Source: Clostridia bacterium (GTDB taxonomy: Bacteria; Bacillota; Clostridia; Oscillospirales; Acutalibacteraceae). Taken from it: a stretch of 64,000 bases of DNA. Positions within the stretch are counted from its first letter, which is position 1; every line of letters begins with the position of its first letter. This document shows, in pieces, positions 33,328 to 40,765 of the stretch. The notes beneath the pieces are model-generated. The model ran no database searches. It saw only the letters and a program-made list of their open reading frames with translations, and was not told where the DNA came from. The stretch lies in NCBI GenBank assembly GCA_017503785.1, contig JAFVSK010000018.1, forward strand, positions 42,079-106,078, given 5' to 3'. The position numbers and the translations under genes are program-made.

Positions 33328-34476
33328 ATGCCATGTACCGCATTGTTACGTAAAATTGACGAATTGCACGCACAGTATCTGAACGTGTTGGAGGATCTGT
33401 GCAATCTGGAAAGTCCTACCGCTGACAAAGCGCGTGTGGATGCCGTGGGCAGCTATATTGCCTGCTGGGGCCGCGAGCACGGCTTTGAGGTGGAGGTGCA
33501 GCCGATGGAGGGCGCGGGCGATCCGCTCTGCATCACCATGAATCCCACGGCCGCTGCCGCACCGGTGGTGCTTTCGGGGCATATTGACACCGTGCATCCC
33601 GTGGGGCTCTTCCCCACCCCTGCCGTGCGCCGCGACGAAACCAACATGTACGGTCCCGGTGTGGTCGACTGTAAGGGCGGCGTGGTCGCTTCGATGCTGG
33701 CAATGGACGCCTTACAGCAATGTGGGTTTACCGCGCGGCCGGTGAAGCTCGTTATCCAAACCGACGAGGAGACCAGCAGCATCAACAGCGGCAAGCGCAC
33801 CATTGAATTTATGGTGGAACGCTCCAAGGGGGCGGCGGCGTTTTTGAACACCGAGGGCTGCGTGGAGCACAAGGCGGTTATTGAGCGCAAGGGCATTGCC
33901 CGCTTCCGCTTGAACGTGCACGGCAAGGCGGCACACTCTGCCAGCTGCTACGAGGGCGTTAACGCCGTGGCGGAGGCCGCGCACAAGATCCTGAAGCTGG
34001 AAGCGTTTAAGGATCCGCTCGGTATCACCTGCAACTGCGGTGTCATTCAAGGCGGTACGGTGGCCAACACCGTGGCCGAAACGTGCAGCTTTTTGGCGGA
34101 TTTCCGCTACGCCACCGCCGAGCAATACGAGCAGCTGATGCAGACGTTGAACGAGGTGGCCGAGCACAGCACACTTCCCGGTGCCACCTGCACCATTGAG
34201 CCGGTGAGCTCACGCCCGCAAATGCAGCGCTGCGAGCGTAACTTGAATTTGCTGGAGCGCATGAACGCCATCTACGCCGAAAACGGGCTTCCCGCACTGA
34301 CGGGAAACCCGTCCCGCGGGGGCTCGGATGCCTCCTACACCACCATTGCCGGTATCCCCACGGTGGACAGCGTGGGTGTTGACGGCCGCCGCATACACGC
34401 GATCGACGAATATATGTTTCTGGATTCGCTGGCCGATTCGGCCAAGCGTTTGGCTGCGGTGGCGTGGTCGCTGTAA
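33328..34476 (+). CDS. M20 family zinc peptidase
   Basis: 382 residues. Metal and catalytic motifs: VVLSGHIDTVHPVG, MYGPGVVDCKGGV, QTDEETSS and a terminal GGSDASY, in the usual order, with a dimerisation domain inserted around residues 185-300. It resembles glutamate carboxypeptidase (CPG2)/ArgE-type enzymes that remove an amino acid from acylated or short peptides. Start at 33328 follows AGAGGGGG. It shares a transcript with the lipoprotein gene 13 bp downstream. Confidence 0.92.
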   Translation: MPCTALLRKIDELHAQYLNVLEDLCNLESPTADKARVDAVGSYIACWGREHGFEVEVQPMEGAGDPLCITMNPTAAAAPVVLSGHIDTVHPVGLFPTPAVRRDETNMYGPGVVDCKGGVVASMLAMDALQQCGFTARPVKLVIQTDEETSSINSGKRTIEFMVERSKGAAAFLNTEGCVEHKAVIERKGIARFRLNVHGKAAHSASCYEGVNAVAEAAHKILKLEAFKDPLGITCNCGVIQGGTVANTVAETCSFLADFRYATAEQYEQLMQTLNEVAEHSTLPGATCTIEPVSSRPQMQRCERNLNLLERMNAIYAENGLPALTGNPSRGGSDASYTTIAGIPTVDSVGVDGRRIHAIDEYMFLDSLADSAKRLAAVAWSL

Positions 34477-34488
34477 GGAGGAATACGG

Positions 34489-36042
34489 ATGAAACGTGTA
34501 CTTTCTGTGCTGCTCGTTCTGTGTCTGCTGCTGCCGCTGTGCAGCTGCAGCAAAGGCATTGACACGGTGGATAACGTGCACTTTACCACCACCGACATGA
34601 CCGATGCCCAAAAGGCCGTGGTGATCACGGCGGAAAGCATGTATTTGCGCGGCAAGCGCGTGCAGTACGATCAAACCAGCTTTACTAAAGGCGCCAGCCG
34701 TTCGGTGAGCCGCCGCTCCACCGGTGTGCGCACGCCCGAGGACTACACCTCGCAGTATTTTGGATATCACGATTGTTCCAGCTTTGTGTTCGACGTGTAC
34801 TGGAACGCGCTGGGCATGGATTTCAGCGAGGGCTCCAACAAGCGCAATACCAAGTGGTTTATGGAAAATCCCAGCGTGATCTTGAAAGAAACGCCGCAGG
34901 AGAGCAATTTCACCTACGAGCAGATCGAGCAGAAAACACAGGAACTTCTGGACACGCTGCAGCCGGGCGATATCATCAACTATCGCAAGCGCGGCAACGG
35001 CAGCGGCCACGCGATGCTGTACGTGGGCAACGATACGCTCATCCACTCGCAGGGTAGCGACTACGGCGGGGCATTTGAAAACGCCGAGCCGAGCGGTACG
35101 TACACCGTGGATAAGCTGTCGGAGCTGCTGCTGACCATCAGCTCCAAGCGGTATTTGTTCAGCGCTCATTCCTACGTGGTGATGCGCCCGCTGAACAGCT
35201 TTGACGGCGAGATCCCCACCGCCACCGCGGCGCGCATGGGTGCCATGCGCGGTATTATGGCCGAAAAGCTTTCCTCGCACACCCTTGGCCAAACCGTGAG
35301 CGAGGGCGGCGAGGTGACCTTTACGTTCCTCATGGAGAACCGCTCCACTGCCGAAAAGGCGCTCACCGTTACCGACACCGTGCCCGAGGGCACCACCTAC
35401 GTGTCGGGCGCCGATGCTGTGGACGGTACGGCGCTGTCCTGGAACGTTACCGTGCCTGCCGGCGAGACCAAAGAGGTGTCCTACACCGTGAAGGTGAACG
35501 CCGGCACCAAGACGGTGCACAGCAACAGCAGTATCAGCGGTGTGGCGGTGAATTGTCCTGCCATTACCGTGGCGAACACGCTTACGGCCGATGAGCAGCA
35601 GGCGGTGCTGACGGCGCTGGAAAAGCATCGCGGCAAGACCACGGGCTTGGCGCTGGCCGATGCCATCTACCGTGAGGTGCTGGGCTATGAGCAGCTGGGC
35701 GGCATGACTGCCGAGCAGCTGCTGGCCGACCTGTACGTGGATTGGAACGACACCGATAAGGACCTGAACCCCGAAAGTGCGTTGGCCGGCTTGGTGGTGC
35801 CGCGGCTGTATGGCGGCATTAAAGTGGTGGAGCAAACACCCAACAACGACTACCGCGTGCGCCTGTTGCAGGCGCAGCATCTCGTGGTGGGCGACCTGAT
35901 CGTGGCCGACGGCGAAACCTATCTGTTTGCCGGCGATACACTGGTGAACCTCGACAACGGCGAGAATGCCGAACTGAGCACGCTGGAATGGTTTGTGGGC
36001 TATTTTAGCTTTGCGGTGGTTCGCCCGTCGATGGGTGTGTAA
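34489..36042 (+). CDS. Surface lipoprotein with intact NlpC/P60 domain and DUF11-like repeat
   Basis: 517 residues. Lipobox PLCSCS. NlpC/P60 peptidase domain at about residues 85-215 with HDCSSF (Cys96) and GSGHAMLYVG (His174), both catalytic residues present. Residues 250-365 look like a DUF11/beta-sandwich repeat (LTVTDTVPEGTTYVSG, then VSYTVKVNAGTK). The remaining C-terminus is a second cell-wall-type domain with a FAGDTLVNLDNG tail. Likely cleaves peptidoglycan stem peptides. RBS AAGGAGG. Confidence 0.83.
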   Translation: MKRVLSVLLVLCLLLPLCSCSKGIDTVDNVHFTTTDMTDAQKAVVITAESMYLRGKRVQYDQTSFTKGASRSVSRRSTGVRTPEDYTSQYFGYHDCSSFVFDVYWNALGMDFSEGSNKRNTKWFMENPSVILKETPQESNFTYEQIEQKTQELLDTLQPGDIINYRKRGNGSGHAMLYVGNDTLIHSQGSDYGGAFENAEPSGTYTVDKLSELLLTISSKRYLFSAHSYVVMRPLNSFDGEIPTATAARMGAMRGIMAEKLSSHTLGQTVSEGGEVTFTFLMENRSTAEKALTVTDTVPEGTTYVSGADAVDGTALSWNVTVPAGETKEVSYTVKVNAGTKTVHSNSSISGVAVNCPAITVANTLTADEQQAVLTALEKHRGKTTGLALADAIYREVLGYEQLGGMTAEQLLADLYVDWNDTDKDLNPESALAGLVVPRLYGGIKVVEQTPNNDYRVRLLQAQHLVVGDLIVADGETYLFAGDTLVNLDNGENAELSTLEWFVGYFSFAVVRPSMGV

Positions 36043-36052
36043 ATAAAAAAAG

Positions 36053-36087
36053 AAGTCCGTCACCCCCCAAGGGGTGGCGGACTTTGT
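36053..36087. terminator. Bidirectional terminator
   Basis: AAGTCCGTCACCCC / GGGGTGGCGGACTT with a CCAA loop. It serves the lipoprotein gene rightward and, with a better T run, the RHH gene leftward. Confidence 0.85.
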
Positions 36088-36255
36088 TTATCTCTTTTCC
36101 TTTTCGTTTTTCTCATCCAAACGTTTTAAATGGCTTTTTAACACAACGTTGATATATTGCGATAACGAACGGTCACAATCCTCGGATACGATCTTCAGCT
36201 TTTCGACAACGTCCTCATCCAAAGTAATGCTCACTTTTTTCTTCAACGGCTTCAT
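36088..36255 (-). CDS. Small ribbon-helix-helix protein
   Basis: 55 residues. Strand KKVSITLDEDV followed by two helices (EKLKIVSEDCD, then SLSQYINVVLKSHLKRL) is the Arc/CopG-type RHH fold; the strand contacts the DNA major groove. ATG at 36255 follows GAGGTGAG. The gene is AT-richer than its surroundings. It is divergent from an HTH gene and the two promoters overlap, so mutual control is likely. It could also be an orphan antitoxin; no toxin follows it. Confidence 0.8.
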   Translation of the reverse strand: MKPLKKKVSITLDEDVVEKLKIVSEDCDRSLSQYINVVLKSHLKRLDEKNEKEKR

Positions 36256-36277
36256 ACGCTCACCTCATAAAAATCAT

Positions 36278-36327
36278 ACTATAGGATACGACAAAATGTT
36301 GACAAATCGTATAAAGTAGGATAAAGT
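36278..36327. promoter_or_regulatory. Overlapping divergent promoters for the RHH and HTH genes
   Basis: Leftward: TTGTCA (36300-36305), 16 bp, TATAGT (36278-36283). Rightward: TTGACA (36299-36304), 17 bp, TAAAGT (36322-36327). The two -35 boxes overlap. AGGATA occurs twice, once on each side of the shared -35 region (36283-36288 and 36318-36323), a possible operator pair. Confidence 0.65.
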
Positions 36328-36376
36328 AGTATTGACGGATTTTTTATTATTTTCAAGAAGCAAACGAGGTGTTTTT

Positions 36377-36592
36377 ATGAAATGTGAAGAAACGTTGAGC
36401 AAGCGAATGAGGCGGATCTGTCCGCTCGTATGCTATATGCGCTCACAAGGAACGGTTACGCAACGGGAGCTCGCCGACATTATGGGGATAAGTACGTACA
36501 GCGTGCGTTTGTTGGAGCGTGGCTGTCTTCCGCCACGCTTGAGCGAAGAAGCTGTAGATCGTCTATATGAGGAATTTGGATTTACGTTTTAA
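36377..36592 (+). CDS. Small XRE-type helix-turn-helix protein
   Basis: 71 residues. TQRELADIMGISTYSVRLLERG is an XRE-type HTH. ATG at 36377 follows ACGAGGTG. Almost nothing else is encoded, so it is a stand-alone DNA binder. Divergent from the RHH gene. Confidence 0.78.
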   Translation: MKCEETLSKRMRRICPLVCYMRSQGTVTQRELADIMGISTYSVRLLERGCLPPRLSEEAVDRLYEEFGFTF

Positions 36593-36602
36593 GTCGAATA
36601 CG

Positions 36603-36640
36603 AAGCCCCTGCTCGCTGTCTGCGAGCAGGGGCTTTTGTT
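36603..36640 (+). terminator. Terminator of the HTH gene
   Basis: AAGCCCCTGCTCGC / GCGAGCAGGGGCTT, 5-nt loop, T-rich tail. Confidence 0.88.
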
Positions 36641-36652
36641 TGTTTACTTTTT

Positions 36653-36765
36653 CTCTCCCTCCGTCACGGCTTCGCCGTGCCACCTCCCTCGTCAGAGAGA
36701 GGCTTGGGGGCGGCTCCCTCTGACGAGGGAGCTGTCAGCGAAGCTGACTGAGGGAGAGACTGTTT
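36653..36765. repeat. GC-rich palindromic repeat, copy 3
   Basis: CTCCCTCCGTCACGGCTTCG type unit followed by GGCTCCCTCTGACGAGGGAG and a CAGCGAAGCTGACTGAGGGA mirror. It supplies the last codons and stop of the DUF559 gene on the other strand. Confidence 0.7.
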
Positions 36766-37104
36766 AACCGCTCTATCTATACATGCACATACACCACGGA
36801 AATTTTTATCCACATCTGCATTGCAAAATCGCAAAACCGTGAGTCCCATGCGCTCCAATTCACGCGTTCGTACACAGTCCTTTTGCTCTTGCTCGGCTGT
36901 ATAATGGCCTCCGCCATCCAATTCCACCACTAACTGTGCTTTTGCACAATAAAAATCCGCAATATATTCTCCTATGGCCTTTTGACGTTGAAATCGAAGC
37001 GGGTAGGTTCGCAAAAACTCATACCACAGCTTGCGCTCCCACGGTGTCATGGCTTTGCGAAGCTCTTTTGCCAAGGGAATATGACTTCGGTTATACGGTT
37101 TCAT
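36664..37104 (-). CDS. DUF559 endonuclease-like protein with repeat-derived tail
   Basis: 146 residues. Residues 10-110 are a DUF559/Vsr-like fold: KAMTPWERKLWYEF, FQRQKAIGEYIADFYC and LVVELDGGGHY, with the D/E-x-D positions of PD-(D/E)XK-type nucleases. The C-terminal 30 residues (from about SLPQSASLTAP) are read through the repeat unit at 36653-36765, where translation ends, so the natural stop seems to have been replaced. ATG 37104 follows GGAGGGAGCGA. Such proteins are often scattered orphan genes with unclear role. Confidence 0.82.
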   Translation of the reverse strand: MKPYNRSHIPLAKELRKAMTPWERKLWYEFLRTYPLRFQRQKAIGEYIADFYCAKAQLVVELDGGGHYTAEQEQKDCVRTRELERMGLTVLRFCNADVDKNFRGVCACIDRAVKQSLPQSASLTAPSSEGAAPKPLSDEGGGTAKP

Positions 37105-37123
37105 TCGCTCCCTCCGCTTGAGA

Positions 37124-37157
37124 AAAACGCACCGCACCCTTGCGGGTGCGGTTGCTT
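37124..37157 (-). terminator. Terminator of the microcompartment operon
   Basis: Read leftward: ACCGCACCC, loop GCA, GGGTGCGGT, then GCGTTTTT; begins five bases after the pduL stop. Confidence 0.8.
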
Positions 37158-37161
37158 TTAC

Positions 37162-37800
37162 TTATTTAATTACCTTCACCTTGGTGCCGTTGCCGATGCC
37201 GGCGGCGTTGGCGTCGTCGGTGTCGATGTGCATTTCCAAGCGGAAGGCTTTGTTCACGCGTACCTGCACGTCGTAGAACGTGGTGCGGCGCTCGCCGTTG
37301 ACCTCTACGGTGACGTAATCGCCGTCCTTCAGGCCAAACTGCGCGCCCTCCTCCTCACTCATGTGAATGTGGCGGTTGGCAATGATGCAGCCTTCCTTTA
37401 AGGTGACCACGCCCTTCGGACCCACGATGGTGATGGGCGCCGAGCCGGCAATGTCGCCCGATTCGCGCACGGGGGGCTTTACCTTGAGCACGAACGAATC
37501 GGTGCGGCTGATCTCGACCTGCGAGGCCTTACGCACCGGGCCGAGCACGCGCACGCCCTCGATGGGACGCATGGCAGGGCCGATGAGGGTGAGCGTTTCC
37601 TTGCAGGCGAACTGGCCGGGCTGGGACAGATCCTTCAGCGGTGTCAGCTCGTAGCCGGGGCCGAACAAGGTTTCCACGTCGTCCTTGCTCAGGTGAATGT
37701 GACGGTTGGACACACCCACCGGCACGGTGTTATCGTTCTCGTTGGCGGCCGCCATCACGCAGCGGACGATCTCCTCCAACAATTTCGGATCGTATGCCAT
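37162..37800 (-). CDS. pduL: Phosphate propanoyltransferase PduL
   Basis: 212 residues. Zinc-site motifs GVSNRHIHLSKDD and ANRHIHMSEEEG in a duplicated beta-barrel, as in PduL. It converts acyl-CoA plus phosphate to acyl phosphate and recycles CoA inside the compartment. The N-terminus YDPKLLEEIVRCVMAAA is a short amphipathic helix typical of an encapsulation peptide. Last gene before the terminator; RBS AAAAGGGAGA. Confidence 0.94.
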   Translation of the reverse strand: MAYDPKLLEEIVRCVMAAANENDNTVPVGVSNRHIHLSKDDVETLFGPGYELTPLKDLSQPGQFACKETLTLIGPAMRPIEGVRVLGPVRKASQVEISRTDSFVLKVKPPVRESGDIAGSAPITIVGPKGVVTLKEGCIIANRHIHMSEEEGAQFGLKDGDYVTVEVNGERRTTFYDVQVRVNKAFRLEMHIDTDDANAAGIGNGTKVKVIK

Positions 37801-37815
37801 ACGGATCTCTCCCTT

Positions 37816-39264
37816 TTAGATAATTCTGAAGCTGTCGGCCATGACACAGCGGCGCTGACGGGTGAAGCTGCGAGCCGAGGTGATGCCCTCACCGGTGGGA
37901 CCGGCGATGGTGAAGGTGGCGTGACCCTCACCGCCGAAGCCGATGCCGGCATAGGACGGCGCGTTCTTTACGAAAATGGTGGTTTCCACCGCACGCGCAA
38001 AGCGGGACAGGTTATCAATGTTCTTGGAGTGCATGTGGGCGGTGTGACGGTTGCCGTGCTCGGCCTTGCAAGCAAGGTCGATGGCTTCGTCGATGTTATC
38101 CACGCGCACGATGGGCAGAATGGGCATCATCAGCTCTTCCTGCACGAACTCGTGGTTGAAATCGGTTTCGCAAATGATGCAGCGGATATCGTCGCTGACG
38201 GTGACACCGATCTTCGCGAGCAGCACCTTCGCATCGCGGCCCACGCAATCGCGGTTGACGATCTTGCGCACCTTGCCGCTCTTATCGGTCTTTTCCACCA
38301 GCACGATCGAAGCGAGCAGGTCGGCCTGCGCCTTATTGATGAGATAGGCGCCGTTCTTCTGCATGTTGGCGATCAGCGTATCGGCAATGTTGCGGAACGC
38401 AAATACTTCCTTTTCGGCAATGCAGGGCAGGTTGTTATCGAAGGTGCAGCCGTCGATAATATCCTTACCGGCCTTGGCGATGTCGGCGGTATCGTCGACA
38501 ATGACGGGCGGGTTACCGGCACCGGCGCCGATGGCCTTTTTACCCGACGACAGCACCGCACGCACCACGCCGGGGCCGCCGGTGCACACCAGCAAGCGAA
38601 TGGACGGATGCGACTGCATGACGGCAGCGGATTCCATGGTGGGCTTCACCATGGAGCACACCAGCACCTCGGGGCCGCCTGCGGCCTTGCACGCACGGTT
38701 GACCAAGTCAACGGCGTAGTTGGAGGTGGCAATGGCGTTGGGATGCGGATTGAACACCACGCCGTTACCGGCGGCGATCATACCGATGGAGTTGCAGATA
38801 ACGGTTTCCGACGGGTTGGTGCTGGGCGTAATGGCGCCCACCACGCCGAACGGAGCCATTTCCACCAGCGTTAAGCCGTTATCGCCCGTTTTGGCGGCCG
38901 AGATGATATCCTCGGTGCCGGGCGTTTTGTCGGCCACCAGCAGGTGCTTGGCCTTCTTATGATCCACGCGGCCCATACCGGTCTCCTCAACACCCAGCTT
39001 CGCCATGATGGGGGCTTCCTCGCGGGTGAGGCGGCGAATTTCGGTGATGAGCTTTTCGCGCTGCTCCACCGACATGGCGCGCACGGCACGGTAGCCGGCT
39101 TCGGCGGCCTTGATGGCGTCGTTCATATCGTCGTAAATACCAATGAATTTACGGCCGTTGTACTGCGTGGAATCCCACGAACCGGCCGCGGCAGCAGGGG
39201 CTCCCTGCATGCGCTCCAATACCTGGCTGACTAACTCTCGTACTTGATTTTCCGTCATTGCCAT
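37816..39264 (-). CDS. pduP: CoA-acylating aldehyde dehydrogenase of the microcompartment
   Basis: 482 residues. The NAD-binding GAVGNP-like region appears as VGAITPSTNP, and the catalytic Cys is in DNNLPCIAEKE. The N-terminus MTENQVRELVSQVLERMQG followed by an Ala/Pro linker is an encapsulation helix. It oxidises an aldehyde (propionaldehyde or lactaldehyde) to acyl-CoA for PduL. Start at ATG 39264 is set by AAAGGAG; a start three codons earlier is too close to it. Confidence 0.92.
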   Translation of the reverse strand: MAMTENQVRELVSQVLERMQGAPAAAAGSWDSTQYNGRKFIGIYDDMNDAIKAAEAGYRAVRAMSVEQREKLITEIRRLTREEAPIMAKLGVEETGMGRVDHKKAKHLLVADKTPGTEDIISAAKTGDNGLTLVEMAPFGVVGAITPSTNPSETVICNSIGMIAAGNGVVFNPHPNAIATSNYAVDLVNRACKAAGGPEVLVCSMVKPTMESAAVMQSHPSIRLLVCTGGPGVVRAVLSSGKKAIGAGAGNPPVIVDDTADIAKAGKDIIDGCTFDNNLPCIAEKEVFAFRNIADTLIANMQKNGAYLINKAQADLLASIVLVEKTDKSGKVRKIVNRDCVGRDAKVLLAKIGVTVSDDIRCIICETDFNHEFVQEELMMPILPIVRVDNIDEAIDLACKAEHGNRHTAHMHSKNIDNLSRFARAVETTIFVKNAPSYAGIGFGGEGHATFTIAGPTGEGITSARSFTRQRRCVMADSFRII

Positions 39265-39277
39265 AGTGAACACTCCT

Positions 39278-40036
39278 TTAGTAAATGAGTTCTACCTGTT
39301 TTTCTTTGCAAAATTCAATCCAGCGTTCGGAGGGGGCTTCGTCGGTGACCACCGTGGTGACCTCGCCGATGTCGCACACGCGAACAAAGGAAATTTTATC
39401 AAATTTTGTGGCATCTACCGCCAAGATCTTGCGATCGGCCGCCGCAAAGATGGCCTGCTTGATCTCGGAATCGCGTTCGTTGGAGTCGGTGATGCCCATG
39501 GCCATGTCGATGCCCTTGCAGGAGCAGACCGCCAAATCAACGTGGAAGCCGCGCACCATCTTTTCGGCCGAGGCACCCACCAGCGACAACGCGCCCTCAC
39601 GCAGCGCACCGCCGGTGGAAAGAATGTTCCAACCGTCTTTATCGGCGAGCTCCAGCAGGATCTCCACCGAGTTGGTGATGAGCGTGATGTTTTTGCGGGA
39701 TTTAATGTACTTGGCCACGAAAATGGCGGTGGAGCTGGCATCCAGCATAATGTAATCGCCATCGTGGATCATTTCGCCGATCTGCTCGGCAATGCGCTGT
39801 TTGCGCTCCACGTTGGCGCGCTTACGCACGCTGTACGGCAGGTCGGTGTTGCTGTTTTGATTGGCTACGGCGCCGCCGTAGGTCTTTTTTGCCAAGCCTT
39901 CGCGGTCCAGCTTTTCCAGATCGCGGCGGATGGTTTCCTCGGTGACGTCAAATTCCTTGGCAAGATCGGATACGATGACCTTGCCCTCTAAAGCCAACCG
40001 GGCAAGAATGGTGTTGCGCCGTTCAATGGCAAGCAT
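39278..40036 (-). CDS. DeoR-family transcriptional regulator
   Basis: 252 residues. N-terminal winged helix IVSDLAKEFDVTEETIRRDLEKLDREG, then the sugar-phosphate-binding DeoR domain with YIMLDASSTAIFVAKYI. DeoR regulators commonly sense phosphosugars; fuculose-1-phosphate would fit here. ATG at 40036 follows AGGAGGGA. It lies within the microcompartment operon between PduT and the aldehyde dehydrogenase, behind a repeat unit. Confidence 0.9.
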   Translation of the reverse strand: MLAIERRNTILARLALEGKVIVSDLAKEFDVTEETIRRDLEKLDREGLAKKTYGGAVANQNSNTDLPYSVRKRANVERKQRIAEQIGEMIHDGDYIMLDASSTAIFVAKYIKSRKNITLITNSVEILLELADKDGWNILSTGGALREGALSLVGASAEKMVRGFHVDLAVCSCKGIDMAMGITDSNERDSEIKQAIFAAADRKILAVDATKFDKISFVRVCDIGEVTTVVTDEAPSERWIEFCKEKQVELIY

Positions 40037-40082
40037 GCTGTTCCCTCCTGTTTTTTGAGTTAGGGGCGGAGATTGTGCTAAC

Positions 40083-40195
40083 AACGACTACCCCTCAGTC
40101 GTGCTTCGCACGACAGCTCCCCTAATAAGGGGAGCCTCGGCTCCCTCTGACGAGGGAGCTGTCATCGGCAGTGCCGATGACTGAGGGAAAGATAC
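40083..40195. repeat. GC-rich palindromic repeat, copy 4
   Basis: CCCCTCAGTCGTGCTTCGCA hairpin, AGCTCCCCTAATAAGGGGAG, GGCTCCCTCTGACGAGGGAG, then CATCGGCAGTGCCGATGACT. It splits the microcompartment operon between pduT and the DeoR gene and could attenuate transcription. Confidence 0.75.
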
Positions 40196-40213
40196 CTGCG
40201 CTCAGTTCCCGAG

Positions 40214-40762
40214 TTACAGAATACTCTTCCAGGTCTTTTCGTCGGGATGCGGGATCACGGCGCTGTCTAAGAACATGCCGTGGTCGCCCGCGCCGGCCTG
40301 CGCCTTTTCAATGGCGGCCTGCACCGCGGCGATGCCGCCGGTGAGCAGCAGATAGGATTTGCCGCACATACCGCGAGCCAAGCGCAGCTCGATGAGCTGG
40401 ACCATGGCGGTTTTGGCGGCGACGTCGGCGGCCACGATGGCGGCCGACGAGGAGAACGTTTCCAGTACGCCCAGCGCTTCGGGCGAGCCGATATCGGCCG
40501 TGCCGTACAGCGCGGTGAAGATGCTCTCGTGCGGAGCACCCAGAACGAAGGTGTCGATCACGGGCTCGGGATCGGCCACGGTGGCGGCATCCACCGCCGC
40601 ACGCACGGCCGAAAGCTCGCCGCTGATGAGCACCAGATATTTGCCGGGGCATACCGTGCTGGCTTCCAGAATGTCGACCTCGGCGGTTTTGACCATACGG
40701 TCAGCCGCGCGCATACCCGACGACACGGTTTTCATTTCGACCATACCGATTGCTTTGTTCAC
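40214..40762 (-). CDS. pduT: Tandem BMC-domain shell protein, PduT-like
   Basis: 182 residues with two BMC domains (AIGMVEMKTVSSGMRAADRM and ALGVLETFSSSAAIVAADVA), so it forms a trimeric pseudohexamer. Cys near residue 38 in STVCPGKYLVL matches the pore cysteine that holds a 4Fe-4S cluster in PduT. Adjacent to PduS, the flavin/iron-sulfur protein thought to pass electrons through it. Starts 3 bp after the pduS stop. Confidence 0.92.
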   Translation of the reverse strand: MNKAIGMVEMKTVSSGMRAADRMVKTAEVDILEASTVCPGKYLVLISGELSAVRAAVDAATVADPEPVIDTFVLGAPHESIFTALYGTADIGSPEALGVLETFSSSAAIVAADVAAKTAMVQLIELRLARGMCGKSYLLLTGGIAAVQAAIEKAQAGAGDHGMFLDSAVIPHPDEKTWKSIL

Positions 40763-40765
40763 GGA

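Noticed and set aside
34210-36063. 617-residue leftward open frame opposite the M20 peptidase and lipoprotein
   Set aside because: His/Arg/Gly-rich composition typical of the antisense of GC-rich genes; the rightward frames carry clear enzyme motifs.
36074-36319. Rightward 81-residue open frame
   Set aside because: It is the antisense of the RHH gene and its promoter region; no ribosome site.
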